Positions 7,414 to 15,314 of a stretch of DNA of 28,426 nt are shown here, one piece after another. The first letter of the stretch is position 1; each line of letters opens with the position of its first letter. Source of the DNA: CBFHND01 sp965657085. GTDB lineage: Bacteria > Pseudomonadota > Alphaproteobacteria > Rhodobacterales > Rhodobacteraceae. The position numbers and the translations under genes were made by a program. Below the pieces are notes generated by a model that was given only the letters and a program-made list of their open reading frames with translations, was not told the DNA's origin and did not search any database. The stretch covers positions 1 through 28,426 of the forward strand of contig CBFHND010000035.1 of assembly GCA_965657085.1 (NCBI GenBank), written 5' to 3'.

Positions 7414-8646
7414 ATGGCCGGAAAATCCGAATTTGGCGCTGCAGGGCAGCGCCCAGACTATTACCGATTTCACCAAGGCGAAAAGGTGCTGCCTTTTGCG
7501 GACACCGAATATGAAGTGCGATTGTCCAAGCTGCGTGCTATTATGGCCGAGATGGGCGTTGATGCTTGCGTGCTGACCTCAATGCATAACGTCGCCTACT
7601 ACTCCGGTTTTTTGTATTGTGCGTTTGGGCGGCCCTATGCGCAGGTTGTCACTGCGACCGAAGCCGTGACGTTCAGCGCAGGCATCGATGCCGCACAACC
7701 GTGGCGGCGGTGCTATGGCGACAACATCACCTATACCGATTGGCAGCGGAACAACTACTGGCGCGCCATTCAGTCGGTGACTGGCCCGGGCAAGGTCATC
7801 GGGTTCGAGGGCGACCATTTGTCCATCGCACAGATGGCGTTGCTGGATGAATTCCTGACACCGGCATCAAAGGTCGACATCGCACCCGCCACCATGATGC
7901 AGCGCTTTCACAAATCTCCGGCAGAGCTGGAGTTGATCCGGGCTGGCGCAGCCACTGCGGATGTGGGCGGCTATGCGGTACGTGACGCTATCAAGGCAGG
8001 TACACGGGAGATCGATGTGGCCATGGCTGGGCGAGACGCAATGGAGCTGGAAATCGCACGGCGTTTCCCAGATGCAGAATACCGCGACACGTGGATCTGG
8101 TTTCAGTCCGGCATCAACACCGATGGCGCCCACAATCCAGTGACGAGCCGGGTGTTGGAACGCGGCGATATCCTGAGCCTGAACACTTTCCCGATGATCT
8201 CAGGTTACTACACGGCTCTGGAACGCACCTTGTTTGTTGAAGAGGTTGATCCCGCGAGCCTGAAAATCTGGGAAGCAAATGTAGCTGCCCATGAATACGG
8301 GATGAGCTTGCTCAAACCTGGAGCGTCCTGCGCTGAGGTCACGCGCAAAATCAATGACTTCTTCGCCGAGCGCGATCTGCTTCAATATAGGACTTTCGGC
8401 TATGGACATTCCTTTGGCGTGCTTAGCCACTACTACGGCCGTGAGGCGGGGTTGGAGTTGCGCGAGGATATCGACACGGTTCTTGAACCGGGCATGGTGA
8501 TCTCGATGGAGCCGATGCTAACAATCCCTGAAGGCCAAGCCGGAGCAGGGGGCTATCGTGAACACGACATCCTGATCATCACCGAAAATGGAAATGAGAA
8601 TATCACAGGCTTCCCATATGGCCCGGATCACAACGTGGTAAGCTGA
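7414..8646 (+). CDS. Creatinase (creatine amidinohydrolase)
   Basis: The enzyme hydrolyses creatine to sarcosine and urea (EC 3.5.3.3). The 410-residue product matches Pseudomonas creatinase throughout. It has an N-terminal creatinase domain (about 1-160) and a C-terminal pita-bread M24 fold (about 165-405). Diagnostic segments include GINTDGAHNPVTSR with the catalytic His240 (His232 in P. putida), LNTFPMISGYYTALERT, TFGYGHSFGVLSHYYGRE and EPGMVISMEPMLTIP. I chose the ATG at 7414 because AGGAG lies 7 bases upstream and the length fits the family; a longer frame from 7339 is unlikely to be translated. No sarcosine oxidase or creatininase is in the window. The convergent GlxA-type gene is probably its regulator. 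Confidence 0.96.
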   Translation: MAGKSEFGAAGQRPDYYRFHQGEKVLPFADTEYEVRLSKLRAIMAEMGVDACVLTSMHNVAYYSGFLYCAFGRPYAQVVTATEAVTFSAGIDAAQPWRRCYGDNITYTDWQRNNYWRAIQSVTGPGKVIGFEGDHLSIAQMALLDEFLTPASKVDIAPATMMQRFHKSPAELELIRAGAATADVGGYAVRDAIKAGTREIDVAMAGRDAMELEIARRFPDAEYRDTWIWFQSGINTDGAHNPVTSRVLERGDILSLNTFPMISGYYTALERTLFVEEVDPASLKIWEANVAAHEYGMSLLKPGASCAEVTRKINDFFAERDLLQYRTFGYGHSFGVLSHYYGREAGLELREDIDTVLEPGMVISMEPMLTIPEGQAGAGGYREHDILIITENGNENITGFPYGPDHNVVS

Positions 8647-8657
8647 CAAAGCGATAT

Positions 8658-8681
8658 CGGGTCGCAGGTATCTGTGACCCG
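8658..8681. terminator. Hairpin between convergent creatinase and GlxA-like genes
   Basis: CGGGTCGCAG (8658-8667) pairs with CTGTGACCCG (8672-8681) around a GTAT loop, with one G-U position. It sits in the 45-base gap between two converging stop codons, where a shared terminator is expected. There is no long T-run on either side, so termination strength is uncertain. Confidence 0.55.
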
Positions 8682-8691
8682 AAACTTTGCA

Positions 8692-9726
8692 TCAGACGGA
8701 GCGTTTTCCACGGACACCAAACGGAGTCTCACCGTAGCGTTTCTTGAAATGGCGCGAAAACACATTCGCGGAATTGAACCCACACGCCATTGCCACCTCC
8801 ATTACGCTCATGTCGGTTTCAATCATGAGGCCGCGTGCGCGTTCCAGTCGGATGTTGCGGTAGATAACAGCGGGTGGCTCCAGAAGCAGGTTCCGAAAAT
8901 GTCGCTCTAATTGGCGGCGTGATAAGCCACCCTGTTCGGCAATGTCGTCCAATGACAGCGGGTCTTCGATATTCGCGTACATACTTTGAATGGCACCCAG
9001 CAGTTTGGGATTGCGTGAATCGATCGCTTTCGCGATTGAGGACCGTTGTTCACGTCGCCCTGATAGATCCGGATCGTTCAAACACATGTCAGCGACGAGA
9101 ATTGCGAATTCTGGTCCATAGTCGCGTGCGATCATCTTGAGCATCATCTCTGTTGCGGCAGAACCACCGCCGCAAGTCAGAAGCCCATGATCATCTTCAA
9201 ACCTATTTCGGGTTGGTTCGAGGTTTGGAAAGACTTCGACAAATCCCGGTTGGTTTTCCCAATGAAGGGTGAATTTTGCCCCATCGAGCAATCCGGCACG
9301 CGCCAGTGTTGCGGCACCGGTGCAGATGCCACCAATCTTGCCACCGAACCGCACATGCCGACGGATCGCCGCTACGGTGGATGCGCTGGCCGCTTCTGTT
9401 CCGCGATTGCCCGAGCAGACAAAAAGGCGGAGGTCTTGAGATACCTCTGCGAGGGCGGCATGGACCCCGACATCCACACCCGACGAAGATGGCACAGCCG
9501 ATCCGTCTTCAGAAAACAGACGCCATCCGTAGAGCGGCTTTTGTGCAAGTTGGTTAGCAATCCTGAGCGGGTCCAGCGCAGAACTGAATGCCAGCAGTGT
9601 AAACTCTGGAAGCAACAGGAAACCGAACCAGCGGGTATCGAGCGTTTGCTCGATGGGGAAACTGAAGGCGCCGTCCGGCACAAGTGCCTGAAGGTCTGGT
9701 GGTGAGGAGGCTTGTAATTTGGTCAT
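8692..9726 (-). CDS. GlxA/CahR-like AraC-family transcriptional regulator
   Basis: This 344-residue regulator has an N-terminal DJ-1/PfpI (GATase1-like) sensor domain (about 32-210) with the nucleophile-elbow-like motif GGICTGAATLARAG (Cys135), and a C-terminal AraC double helix-turn-helix (about 240-340: LSLDDIAEQGGLSRRQLERHF, then MSVMEVAMACGFNSANVFSRHF). The family includes GbdR, SouR and CahR, which sense glycine betaine, sarcosine and creatine in pseudomonads. Its position convergent with creatinase makes a CahR-like, creatine-responsive activator the most reasonable guess; the ligand is inferred, not seen. It is preceded by a consensus TATAAT and a palindrome, with a very short leader and no clear ribosome binding site. 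Confidence 0.88.
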   Translation of the reverse strand: MTKLQASSPPDLQALVPDGAFSFPIEQTLDTRWFGFLLLPEFTLLAFSSALDPLRIANQLAQKPLYGWRLFSEDGSAVPSSSGVDVGVHAALAEVSQDLRLFVCSGNRGTEAASASTVAAIRRHVRFGGKIGGICTGAATLARAGLLDGAKFTLHWENQPGFVEVFPNLEPTRNRFEDDHGLLTCGGGSAATEMMLKMIARDYGPEFAILVADMCLNDPDLSGRREQRSSIAKAIDSRNPKLLGAIQSMYANIEDPLSLDDIAEQGGLSRRQLERHFRNLLLEPPAVIYRNIRLERARGLMIETDMSVMEVAMACGFNSANVFSRHFKKRYGETPFGVRGKRSV

Positions 9727-9738
9727 CAGGTGCTGTCA

Positions 9739-9766
9739 ATTATAGCAGTACAAGCGCTTGCTTTAA
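9739..9766 (-). promoter_or_regulatory. Promoter with palindromic operator for the GlxA-like gene
   Basis: Read on the minus strand there is TTAAAG (9766-9761), a 16-base spacer, then a perfect TATAAT (9744-9739). The spacer begins with the perfect 10-base palindrome CAAGCGCTTG (9751-9760), placed where an operator would act. The -10 box is only 12 bases from the ATG at 9726, so the transcript would be almost leaderless. Confidence 0.6.
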
Positions 9767-9804
9767 GGTTTTCGGCTGCGTCGGGATCACGCTCAGCCAT
9801 GTTG

Positions 9805-9823
9805 CACGCGAAGTCTTCGCGTG
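9805..9823. repeat. Perfect short palindrome between deaminase and GlxA-like genes
   Basis: CACGCGAAG and CTTCGCGTG flank a single central T. It lies after the deaminase stop and upstream of the GlxA-like promoter on the same strand. It could be the terminator stem of the transport/deaminase operon or a regulator binding site. No T-run follows. Confidence 0.5.
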
Positions 9824-9876
9824 ACTGTTTGACCTGAGCTTAGAACAGACCCGTGACGAGCCACCGATGCCTGGGA

Positions 9877-10320
9877 CTATTCCGCGATGTCTTCAGCCCA
9901 AAGGGCCGGTTTTTCCTGGATGAAACGCTGCATCAGCGCAATGCAATCGGGGTCATCTGCCACGATGACTTCCACACCTTTGGAGCGCAGAAACTCTTCG
10001 TTGCCTCCAAAATTCTTGTTCTCGCCGATCACAACACGCGGGATTCCGAACTGGATGATCGTGCCCGTGCACATCATACAGGGGCTAAGCGACGTATATA
10101 GCGTTGTGTCGCGATAGGTCGTCTGGCGGCCTGCCTTTCGTAATGCGTCCATCTCGCCATGAGCGATGGGGTCGCCTTTTTGGACGCGTTGATTGCGTCC
10201 TTGTGCGACCACTTGTCCGTCCCGCGCCAGGACCGATCCGATAGGGCATCCACCTTCATCGAACCCAGATTTTGCCTCTTCGTAGGCAATGCGCAGCAGG
10301 CGCGTGTCATCAGCGTTCAT
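9877..10320 (-). CDS. Yeast-type cytosine/nucleoside deaminase
   Basis: The 147-residue product belongs to the zinc-dependent cytidine/deoxycytidylate deaminase superfamily and closely follows the yeast cytosine deaminase Fcy1. Shared segments include GRNQRVQKGD, YRDTTLYTSLSPCMMCTG and GIPRVVIGENKNF, and the C-terminus ends in WAEDIAE. Zinc and catalytic residues are all present: His54 and Glu56 in HGE, and Cys81/Cys84 in PCMMC. Fcy1 converts cytosine to uracil and ammonia. In this context creatinine, or another amino-substituted ring, is also possible. It is the last gene of the importer operon and overlaps the preceding NodB-fold gene by 4 bases. Confidence 0.88.
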   Translation of the reverse strand: MNADDTRLLRIAYEEAKSGFDEGGCPIGSVLARDGQVVAQGRNQRVQKGDPIAHGEMDALRKAGRQTTYRDTTLYTSLSPCMMCTGTIIQFGIPRVVIGENKNFGGNEEFLRSKGVEVIVADDPDCIALMQRFIQEKPALWAEDIAE

Positions 10321-11210
10321 GTTTCACCTCCCATGATTGGTCCGTCAAAATATGGCAGAGTCTCTACGCTCGGCTGCCAGATGGCGTCTCGTTGCAATTG
10401 GTCCATGTGATCAGCGATTTGCTCAAGAGTAGCAAACCAGACGTGTTTGGTTTCCTGTGTTTTGACGATCCAGTTTTCAACCTGTTTCCAGCGGGCCAGC
10501 CTACCGGTCAGGAACGGGTGGATGATAAGCATGAAGAAGCCGCCAGCATCATACTGGGCTTCAAATTCCTCCCAGAATCCGCTGAGGCCATGAGACGGGC
10601 TTGCCACAGGCATCATATACCCGATCTCGTCATAGTGAGCGAAAGGCGGCCAGTCGTCGGTGCCCCAGTGCACGGGCATTTCGTAAAGAGACCCGTTGGG
10701 CGTATCCAAGCGGTAGGGGATATCGTCAGCCATCATTGAGCTGTCATAGCGCATGCCATGTTCGATCATCAGGTTCACCACCTCTTGGGTGATGTTGTAA
10801 ACAGGCGCGCGGTAGCCCCGCGGTTTTTGTCCGCAAATGCGTTGGTGCACATCCAGCGTGCGTTCGAACCATTCGCGTTGTTGGCCACGTGTTTTGATCG
10901 GATCCTCGTGCAGATAGCCATGGTGGCCGATCTCGTGGCCGTCCTTCAGGATTGCCTCGGCCACATCCGGATAGGCTTCCAGGCACCAGCCCGGGATGAA
11001 GAACGACTGCTTCAGGCCCAGGCGATGATAGGTATCGAGGATGCGCGGCAGGGCAACCATCGGGCCATAGCGCCCCATCGAAATTGGGTACAATCGGTCA
11101 TGGCTGTCTTCTGGCTTGGCGATATGGATCAGGCTGTCCGCGTCCATGTCGAACGTGATCGCAACCGCACATTTCGCGCCATTTGGCCAAGGAATTGGGT
11201 TGCGGATCAT
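10317..11210 (-). CDS. Polysaccharide-deacetylase (NodB-fold) hydrolase, PgdA/PuuE-like
   Basis: This 297-residue cytoplasmic protein has no signal peptide and carries the NodB-homology fold. Visible metal-site residues are Asp21/Asp23 in TFDMDAD and His97/His101 in HHGYLHEDP, followed by RAPVYNITQEVVNLM and the C-terminal FMLIIHPFLTGRLARW motif. It resembles the HpPgdA and PuuE branch. PuuE is an allantoinase, and relatives hydrolyse cyclic imides and ureides rather than polysaccharides. Being cytoplasmic and co-transcribed with an importer and a ring deaminase favours a small cyclic amide as substrate. It starts 3 bases after the ATPase stop and overlaps the deaminase by 4 bases. Confidence 0.85.
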   Translation of the reverse strand: MIRNPIPWPNGAKCAVAITFDMDADSLIHIAKPEDSHDRLYPISMGRYGPMVALPRILDTYHRLGLKQSFFIPGWCLEAYPDVAEAILKDGHEIGHHGYLHEDPIKTRGQQREWFERTLDVHQRICGQKPRGYRAPVYNITQEVVNLMIEHGMRYDSSMMADDIPYRLDTPNGSLYEMPVHWGTDDWPPFAHYDEIGYMMPVASPSHGLSGFWEEFEAQYDAGGFFMLIIHPFLTGRLARWKQVENWIVKTQETKHVWFATLEQIADHMDQLQRDAIWQPSVETLPYFDGPIMGGET

Positions 11211-11213
11211 TGA

Positions 11214-12299
11214 CTAGCTTTCATTCAGGACATGCGCGCTTTGCGTGTCCCAGGACAACCAGATTTCATCACCGCTGTGCAGATCGAAATTCGACAGCTC
11301 GCGCTCTTGCATCTGCACTTTGAATTCATGGCCTTGTGCGTCCTCTAGAAACAAAGTGACCATCGAGCCCACAAACTCTTCCGAGATCAGTTTGCAATAT
11401 GCTCTGTTACCGCCGTCTGGCTCCTCCAGTGCGATGTGCACCAGATCGGCGGATATCACGAAGCTGGCCTCATGGCCTTGAGTCAGCTGGACCTCGTTGG
11501 TGGGAACGGTGAACTCCCCAGAGGGTGTGGCGATACAGGCCGTGTCGCCATCAACCGATTTCACCTTGCCCGCAAGGATGTTGTTGCGGCCCACAAACTC
11601 CGCAACGAATTGGTTGGCAGGCGCGCGGTAAATCTCCTTGGGGGTCCCGATTTGACCAATCTCCCCCTTGCCCATGATGATGACTCGGTCGGCCATGGCA
11701 AAGGCTTCGGATTGGGAATGGGTCACGTACACAAAGGTGATGCCAAGCTCACGTTGCAGATCTGTCAGGACGGCTTGCATGCGGATGACAAGGTGGGCGT
11801 CCAGCGCCGAAAGCGGTTCGTCCAGCAACAGGATCTGAGGCTCCATCACCAAGGATCGCGCTAGAGCGACGCGCTGTTTCTGGCCACCGGACAGGGTGGA
11901 GATGTGTCGGTTTTCAAATTCAAGGATGCCCATTTTATCGAGCCACTTGATTGCGCGTTCTTTGCGCTCAGCCTTGTCCACACCGCGCATCTTGAGGCCG
12001 AACTCCACGTTTTCACGTGCCGTCAGGAACGGAAAGAGCGCAAGCGATTGCCACACCAGCGGCGTGTCTCGCTCATGTGGGGGGACGTCGTTCATCACGC
12101 GATCATTCAGGCGAATTTCGCCAATGCTGGGCGCCTCAAGGCCTGCAAGCATGCGCAGTGTGGTGGTCTTGCCACATCCCGATGGCCCCATGATGGCGAG
12201 GAACTCGCCTTCGCGGATCTCGAAGTCCAGTTCCTTCACAGCAACGAAGTCGCCGAAGTGCTTTTGTACCTTGTCAAAGACAACCAGCGGTTTGGTCAT
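11214..12299 (-). CDS. ABC transporter ATP-binding protein, PotA-like
   Basis: The 361-residue ATPase shows Walker A GPSGCGKTT (38-46), the Q-loop region, signature LSGGQ (136-140), Walker B ILLLDEP (156-162), and a C-terminal TOBE domain (about 285-355). This length and TOBE domain are typical of the MOI (CUT1/Pot/Fbp) importer group to which PotA belongs. It energises import through the two permeases encoded upstream. It overlaps the second permease gene by 4 bases and is followed 3 bases later by the NodB-fold hydrolase, so transport and catabolism are translationally linked. Confidence 0.93.
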   Translation of the reverse strand: MTKPLVVFDKVQKHFGDFVAVKELDFEIREGEFLAIMGPSGCGKTTTLRMLAGLEAPSIGEIRLNDRVMNDVPPHERDTPLVWQSLALFPFLTARENVEFGLKMRGVDKAERKERAIKWLDKMGILEFENRHISTLSGGQKQRVALARSLVMEPQILLLDEPLSALDAHLVIRMQAVLTDLQRELGITFVYVTHSQSEAFAMADRVIIMGKGEIGQIGTPKEIYRAPANQFVAEFVGRNNILAGKVKSVDGDTACIATPSGEFTVPTNEVQLTQGHEASFVISADLVHIALEEPDGGNRAYCKLISEEFVGSMVTLFLEDAQGHEFKVQMQERELSNFDLHSGDEIWLSWDTQSAHVLNES

Positions 12300-13096
12300 G
12301 ATTGCATGCCCTTCATTTGGCGGCTGGCGAAGAACAACTGCGCCAACACAACCAGTGTCATTGATGTCAGGAAGACGAAGGTGCCAATGGCGTTGACTTG
12401 CGGATCAATGTTGCCCTGCACGATTTCAAGAATGACCACGGGCAGCGTGCTGTTGAGGCCGGAGACAAACCACGAAACTGCAAACTCGTCGAACGACACA
12501 GCGGCGGTCAGAAAAAGGCTGGAGAAAATCGCCGGTTTACAGAACGGGATGATCACATGTCGCATGGTCTGCCATTCCGTCCCACCCAGATTCCAAGCCG
12601 CGGATTCAAGGTCCGGGTCCATCTGGTTCAGGCGCAAACGAATGACCGCCATTGCAAACGGGGCAGTCAGGACGCTGTGTGCAATGATGATTGAGTAGAG
12701 TTGCCCGGACATCCCGATCTTTGACAGCCAGGCGAGCATCGCCAGTGCCATGATGATCAATGGGATGGTCGGTGGCAAAAGGATCAGTGCGAGGTACGGC
12801 CCCTTGAAACGAAAGTAATACCGAAAATCGGAATACGCCGTACAGAAACCGAGGAACGTCGCAATCAGAGCGGTAGAACAGGATACGATCAAGGAGTTAC
12901 GGGCGGCTTTCCAGATATCGGGGTCGGCCAGGACTTTTTGATACCAATCCGTTGAAAACTCCCCCAAAGGGATCGTCGGAAAGCGCTGCGAATTGAACGA
13001 GAAGATCATGCTGAAGATGATCGGCGCAAAGACGAACGCGAAGACCAGGGCAACGTAGATGCCGAGAATGATATTCAGAGAACGGCTCTGTTTCAT
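12296..13096 (-). CDS. ABC transporter permease, PotC-like
   Basis: The 266-residue inner-membrane permease has about six hydrophobic segments and the EAA-type cytoplasmic loop (SAAWNLGGTEWQTMRHVIIPFCKPAIFSS). A long frame extends upstream to 13198, but the start is the ATG at 13096. That gives the family length, begins with MKQSRSLN just before the first membrane helix, and overlaps the first permease by 4 bases. It is the second membrane subunit of a polyamine-family-like importer. Confidence 0.92.
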   Translation of the reverse strand: MKQSRSLNIILGIYVALVFAFVFAPIIFSMIFSFNSQRFPTIPLGEFSTDWYQKVLADPDIWKAARNSLIVSCSTALIATFLGFCTAYSDFRYYFRFKGPYLALILLPPTIPLIIMALAMLAWLSKIGMSGQLYSIIIAHSVLTAPFAMAVIRLRLNQMDPDLESAAWNLGGTEWQTMRHVIIPFCKPAIFSSLFLTAAVSFDEFAVSWFVSGLNSTLPVVILEIVQGNIDPQVNAIGTFVFLTSMTLVVLAQLFFASRQMKGMQS

Positions 13097-13956
13097 TTCG
13101 CGCCCTTCCCCTTGCGATAGGCCAAGGCGATACCGGTAAAGGCAATCGTAAAGAGCGTCAGCATCATCATGATCGCAACAACCGCTGCGCGCGGCCATTG
13201 CTGACCGGACTTGGTGGTATCAAGGATCAGGATCGGCAATGTTGGTTCTTGTGATCCGCCAAGATAAAACGGTGCCACGAAATCACCAAATGACAGGATG
13301 AAGCAAAAGATCGCGGCAATGATCAGCCCGGTCTTGGATAGCGGGATGATCACCTGCCAAATCGTGCGGAAGGCCGAACAGCCCAGATTGCGAGCAGCTT
13401 CGATCAGGTTCTTGTCGATGTTTGCCATCGTAACCGTCTGCAGGATCACGACCAGCGGCAGCGTCAGGGTCATGTAGCCCACCAGCGTGCCGAAGTTTGT
13501 GTTGAGCATGGTGTATGGCCCCAGCCCAACATATCCCAGCACCGCATTCACCACGCCGCTTTCCGACAAGATCACAAACCAGGAAAATGTTCGCACCAGA
13601 TAGCTGGTGAAAAACGGAATGATGAGGAGGAAAATTGCCCAGCGTCGCGTGCTTTCTGACGCGCGAAACGCCAAAGCATAGGCGGCAGGAAAGGCAATGC
13701 ACATCGCACAGACAGTGGACACTGTGGCGATGAAAATTGTGTACCAATAGCTGTCCCAAAAGAACCCGCGGGTCAGCATGCGAGACCAGTTCACAAACTC
13801 GAATGCTTCCGTCATGCGATAGTTCTTCACGAGGAAGAACGACATCGCGACCATGAACAGGACCGGCCCGACAAAGAAGATCAGTTGCCAAACAATGATC
13901 GGTACGCGCCAGGTCAGCGCATAAAGGTTCGGACGGGCGTCAGGTTTGGATGACAT
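13093..13956 (-). CDS. ABC transporter permease, PotB-like
   Basis: The 287-residue integral membrane protein has six predicted helices, starting with VWQLIFFVGPVLFMVAMSFFLV, and the EAA loop AARNLGCSAFRTIWQVIIPLSKTG. It forms the translocation pore with the PotC-like subunit. A strong hairpin lies between it and the upstream binding-protein gene, which may set lower expression for the membrane and ATPase subunits. Confidence 0.92.
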   Translation of the reverse strand: MSSKPDARPNLYALTWRVPIIVWQLIFFVGPVLFMVAMSFFLVKNYRMTEAFEFVNWSRMLTRGFFWDSYWYTIFIATVSTVCAMCIAFPAAYALAFRASESTRRWAIFLLIIPFFTSYLVRTFSWFVILSESGVVNAVLGYVGLGPYTMLNTNFGTLVGYMTLTLPLVVILQTVTMANIDKNLIEAARNLGCSAFRTIWQVIIPLSKTGLIIAAIFCFILSFGDFVAPFYLGGSQEPTLPILILDTTKSGQQWPRAAVVAIMMMLTLFTIAFTGIALAYRKGKGAK

Positions 13957-13978
13957 GGGGATTTGGCGCTTTCTTGGG

Positions 13979-14008
13979 AAAGCGGGCGACCGACAGGTCG
14001 CCCGCTTT
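13979..14008 (-). terminator. Intercistronic hairpin after the binding-protein gene
   Basis: AAAGCGGGCGACC (13979-13991) and GGTCGCCCGCTTT (13996-14008) form a perfect 13-bp stem with a four-base loop GACA. It is in the 72-base gap between the binding-protein gene and the first permease. Such stems are known to stabilise or partly terminate the upstream message in binding-protein operons. The following T-run on the minus strand is only three bases. Confidence 0.75.
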
Positions 14009-14028
14009 TACGTCTTCCTAGAGCTGGA

Positions 14029-15168
14029 TCAGGCGCTTTTGTACTCTGACCAGAAGTCGTTCCAGTCCTCGAGCGATTGCTGCTGAGGAATGTCGCGATA
14101 GTGAATCCGGCCTTCCCTGATCAACGTGATCGGATCCTGAGGGTCCCCATCAATCTGGTGCGAGCGTTGCGCTTCGGCCATATCCGCCTCAATCAGTGCA
14201 GCGCGGCCTGCTTTGGTCACGCAGAAACCGGGATAGGCCGCCATCTGTGCGGACTTCACCTGTCCGGCGGGGGACATCATGTATTGGATAAATTTCTTGG
14301 ATTCTTCCGCCTTTTCGCTGCCTTTGCCGATGGAATAGCTTTCAGTGAACTGAATGCCGCCCTCTTTCGGGATCACGGAAGCTACAGGCGCACCGTCTTT
14401 TTCGAGAACACCGGTGATCCAGTCGCCGATGCCGCACATCGCTTGCATTTCGCCGTTCTTGAGCCCGTTGAACGTGCCACCGTAATCAAAGAAACCGCCG
14501 ACCTGTTTGCGCAGGCTCATTGTCGTTTCCTGAACTTTTGCCCATTGGTCATCATTGAGGTCCCAAAGAGCTGCGCCATTACCATCATAGAGGCTCATCA
14601 TGCCGAGGTTCGGCAAATGCCAATCGAAGTGACCGACCTTGCCTTCCAGTTCGGGTTTCCAGAAGCAGGCATAGCTTTCTGCTTCTTCCGCCGTGACGGA
14701 GTTTTTGTTGTAGGACACACCCAGATGGCCGCCGCGCAGCATCATGGAATACATCTTGCCATCGGCCCAGTGTCCCGGGAATTGCTGGAAATCCTCATGC
14801 AGCATGTCATCCAGGGGATAGTCATCGGGGTTCATCTCTTCGATGTAGCCCGCCGCGTTCAGCTGCTGCACGAATTCCGCGTCCGACAGGATCAGATCAT
14901 AGGTGCCCGGAGGCGATTGCGCGATCAGCGCCAGCATGTTGTCGCCACCGGCGTAGTATTTGGGCACAAACTTGACGTTGTTGGCTGCTTCGTATTCGGC
15001 CACGACATCAGGCTCACCGTGGCCATACCAGGCCAGCATGTTGATTTCGGTCGTGGATGCCCATGCGCGGCTTACAAAGGGCGTTGTGAGAACAGCTGCG
15101 CCACCGGCTTTGAGCAATTGGCGGCGGTTCAATCCATAGATGGATGATGCAAAGGTTGGTCTGAACAT
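14029..15168 (-). CDS. Periplasmic substrate-binding protein, PotD/PotF-like
   Basis: The 379-residue protein has a Tat-type signal (NRRQLLKAGGAAVLTTPF, residues 14-31, with cleavage near SRAWA) and a two-lobed type II binding fold of the spermidine/putrescine family (INMLAWYGHGEPDVVAEYEA, then GTYDLILSDAEFVQQL). It binds the transported solute in the periplasm. Polyamine family membership suggests a cationic or amine-rich ligand, but the family is broad. A good ribosome binding site (GGGAG) precedes the ATG at 15168. It is the first gene of the importer operon, and a LysR gene lies 146 bases upstream on the same strand. Confidence 0.9.
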   Translation of the reverse strand: MFRPTFASSIYGLNRRQLLKAGGAAVLTTPFVSRAWASTTEINMLAWYGHGEPDVVAEYEAANNVKFVPKYYAGGDNMLALIAQSPPGTYDLILSDAEFVQQLNAAGYIEEMNPDDYPLDDMLHEDFQQFPGHWADGKMYSMMLRGGHLGVSYNKNSVTAEEAESYACFWKPELEGKVGHFDWHLPNLGMMSLYDGNGAALWDLNDDQWAKVQETTMSLRKQVGGFFDYGGTFNGLKNGEMQAMCGIGDWITGVLEKDGAPVASVIPKEGGIQFTESYSIGKGSEKAEESKKFIQYMMSPAGQVKSAQMAAYPGFCVTKAGRAALIEADMAEAQRSHQIDGDPQDPITLIREGRIHYRDIPQQQSLEDWNDFWSEYKSA

Positions 15169-15314
15169 TGGTGTCTCCCGGTTGGTCGCCCTTCCGCAAC
15201 AAAGAGCATGTCTGGTTCTAATAAGTCGAAATTTTCGTACGTTGTTGAGCGAAAGGCTATGCCAAGACGAAAGACTTGTGAAATTTATCGTTCATATGCC
15301 TACATAATGGGCGC

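Noticed and set aside
10317..11210. Cell-wall or chitin deacetylase
   Set aside because: No signal peptide or membrane anchor, and it is embedded in a transport/deaminase operon; the cytoplasmic PgdA/PuuE-like branch fits better.
14077..15147. Plus-strand frame of 356 residues
   Set aside because: It lies entirely antisense to the binding-protein gene, has a His/Phe-rich composition without domains, and is a codon-bias shadow.
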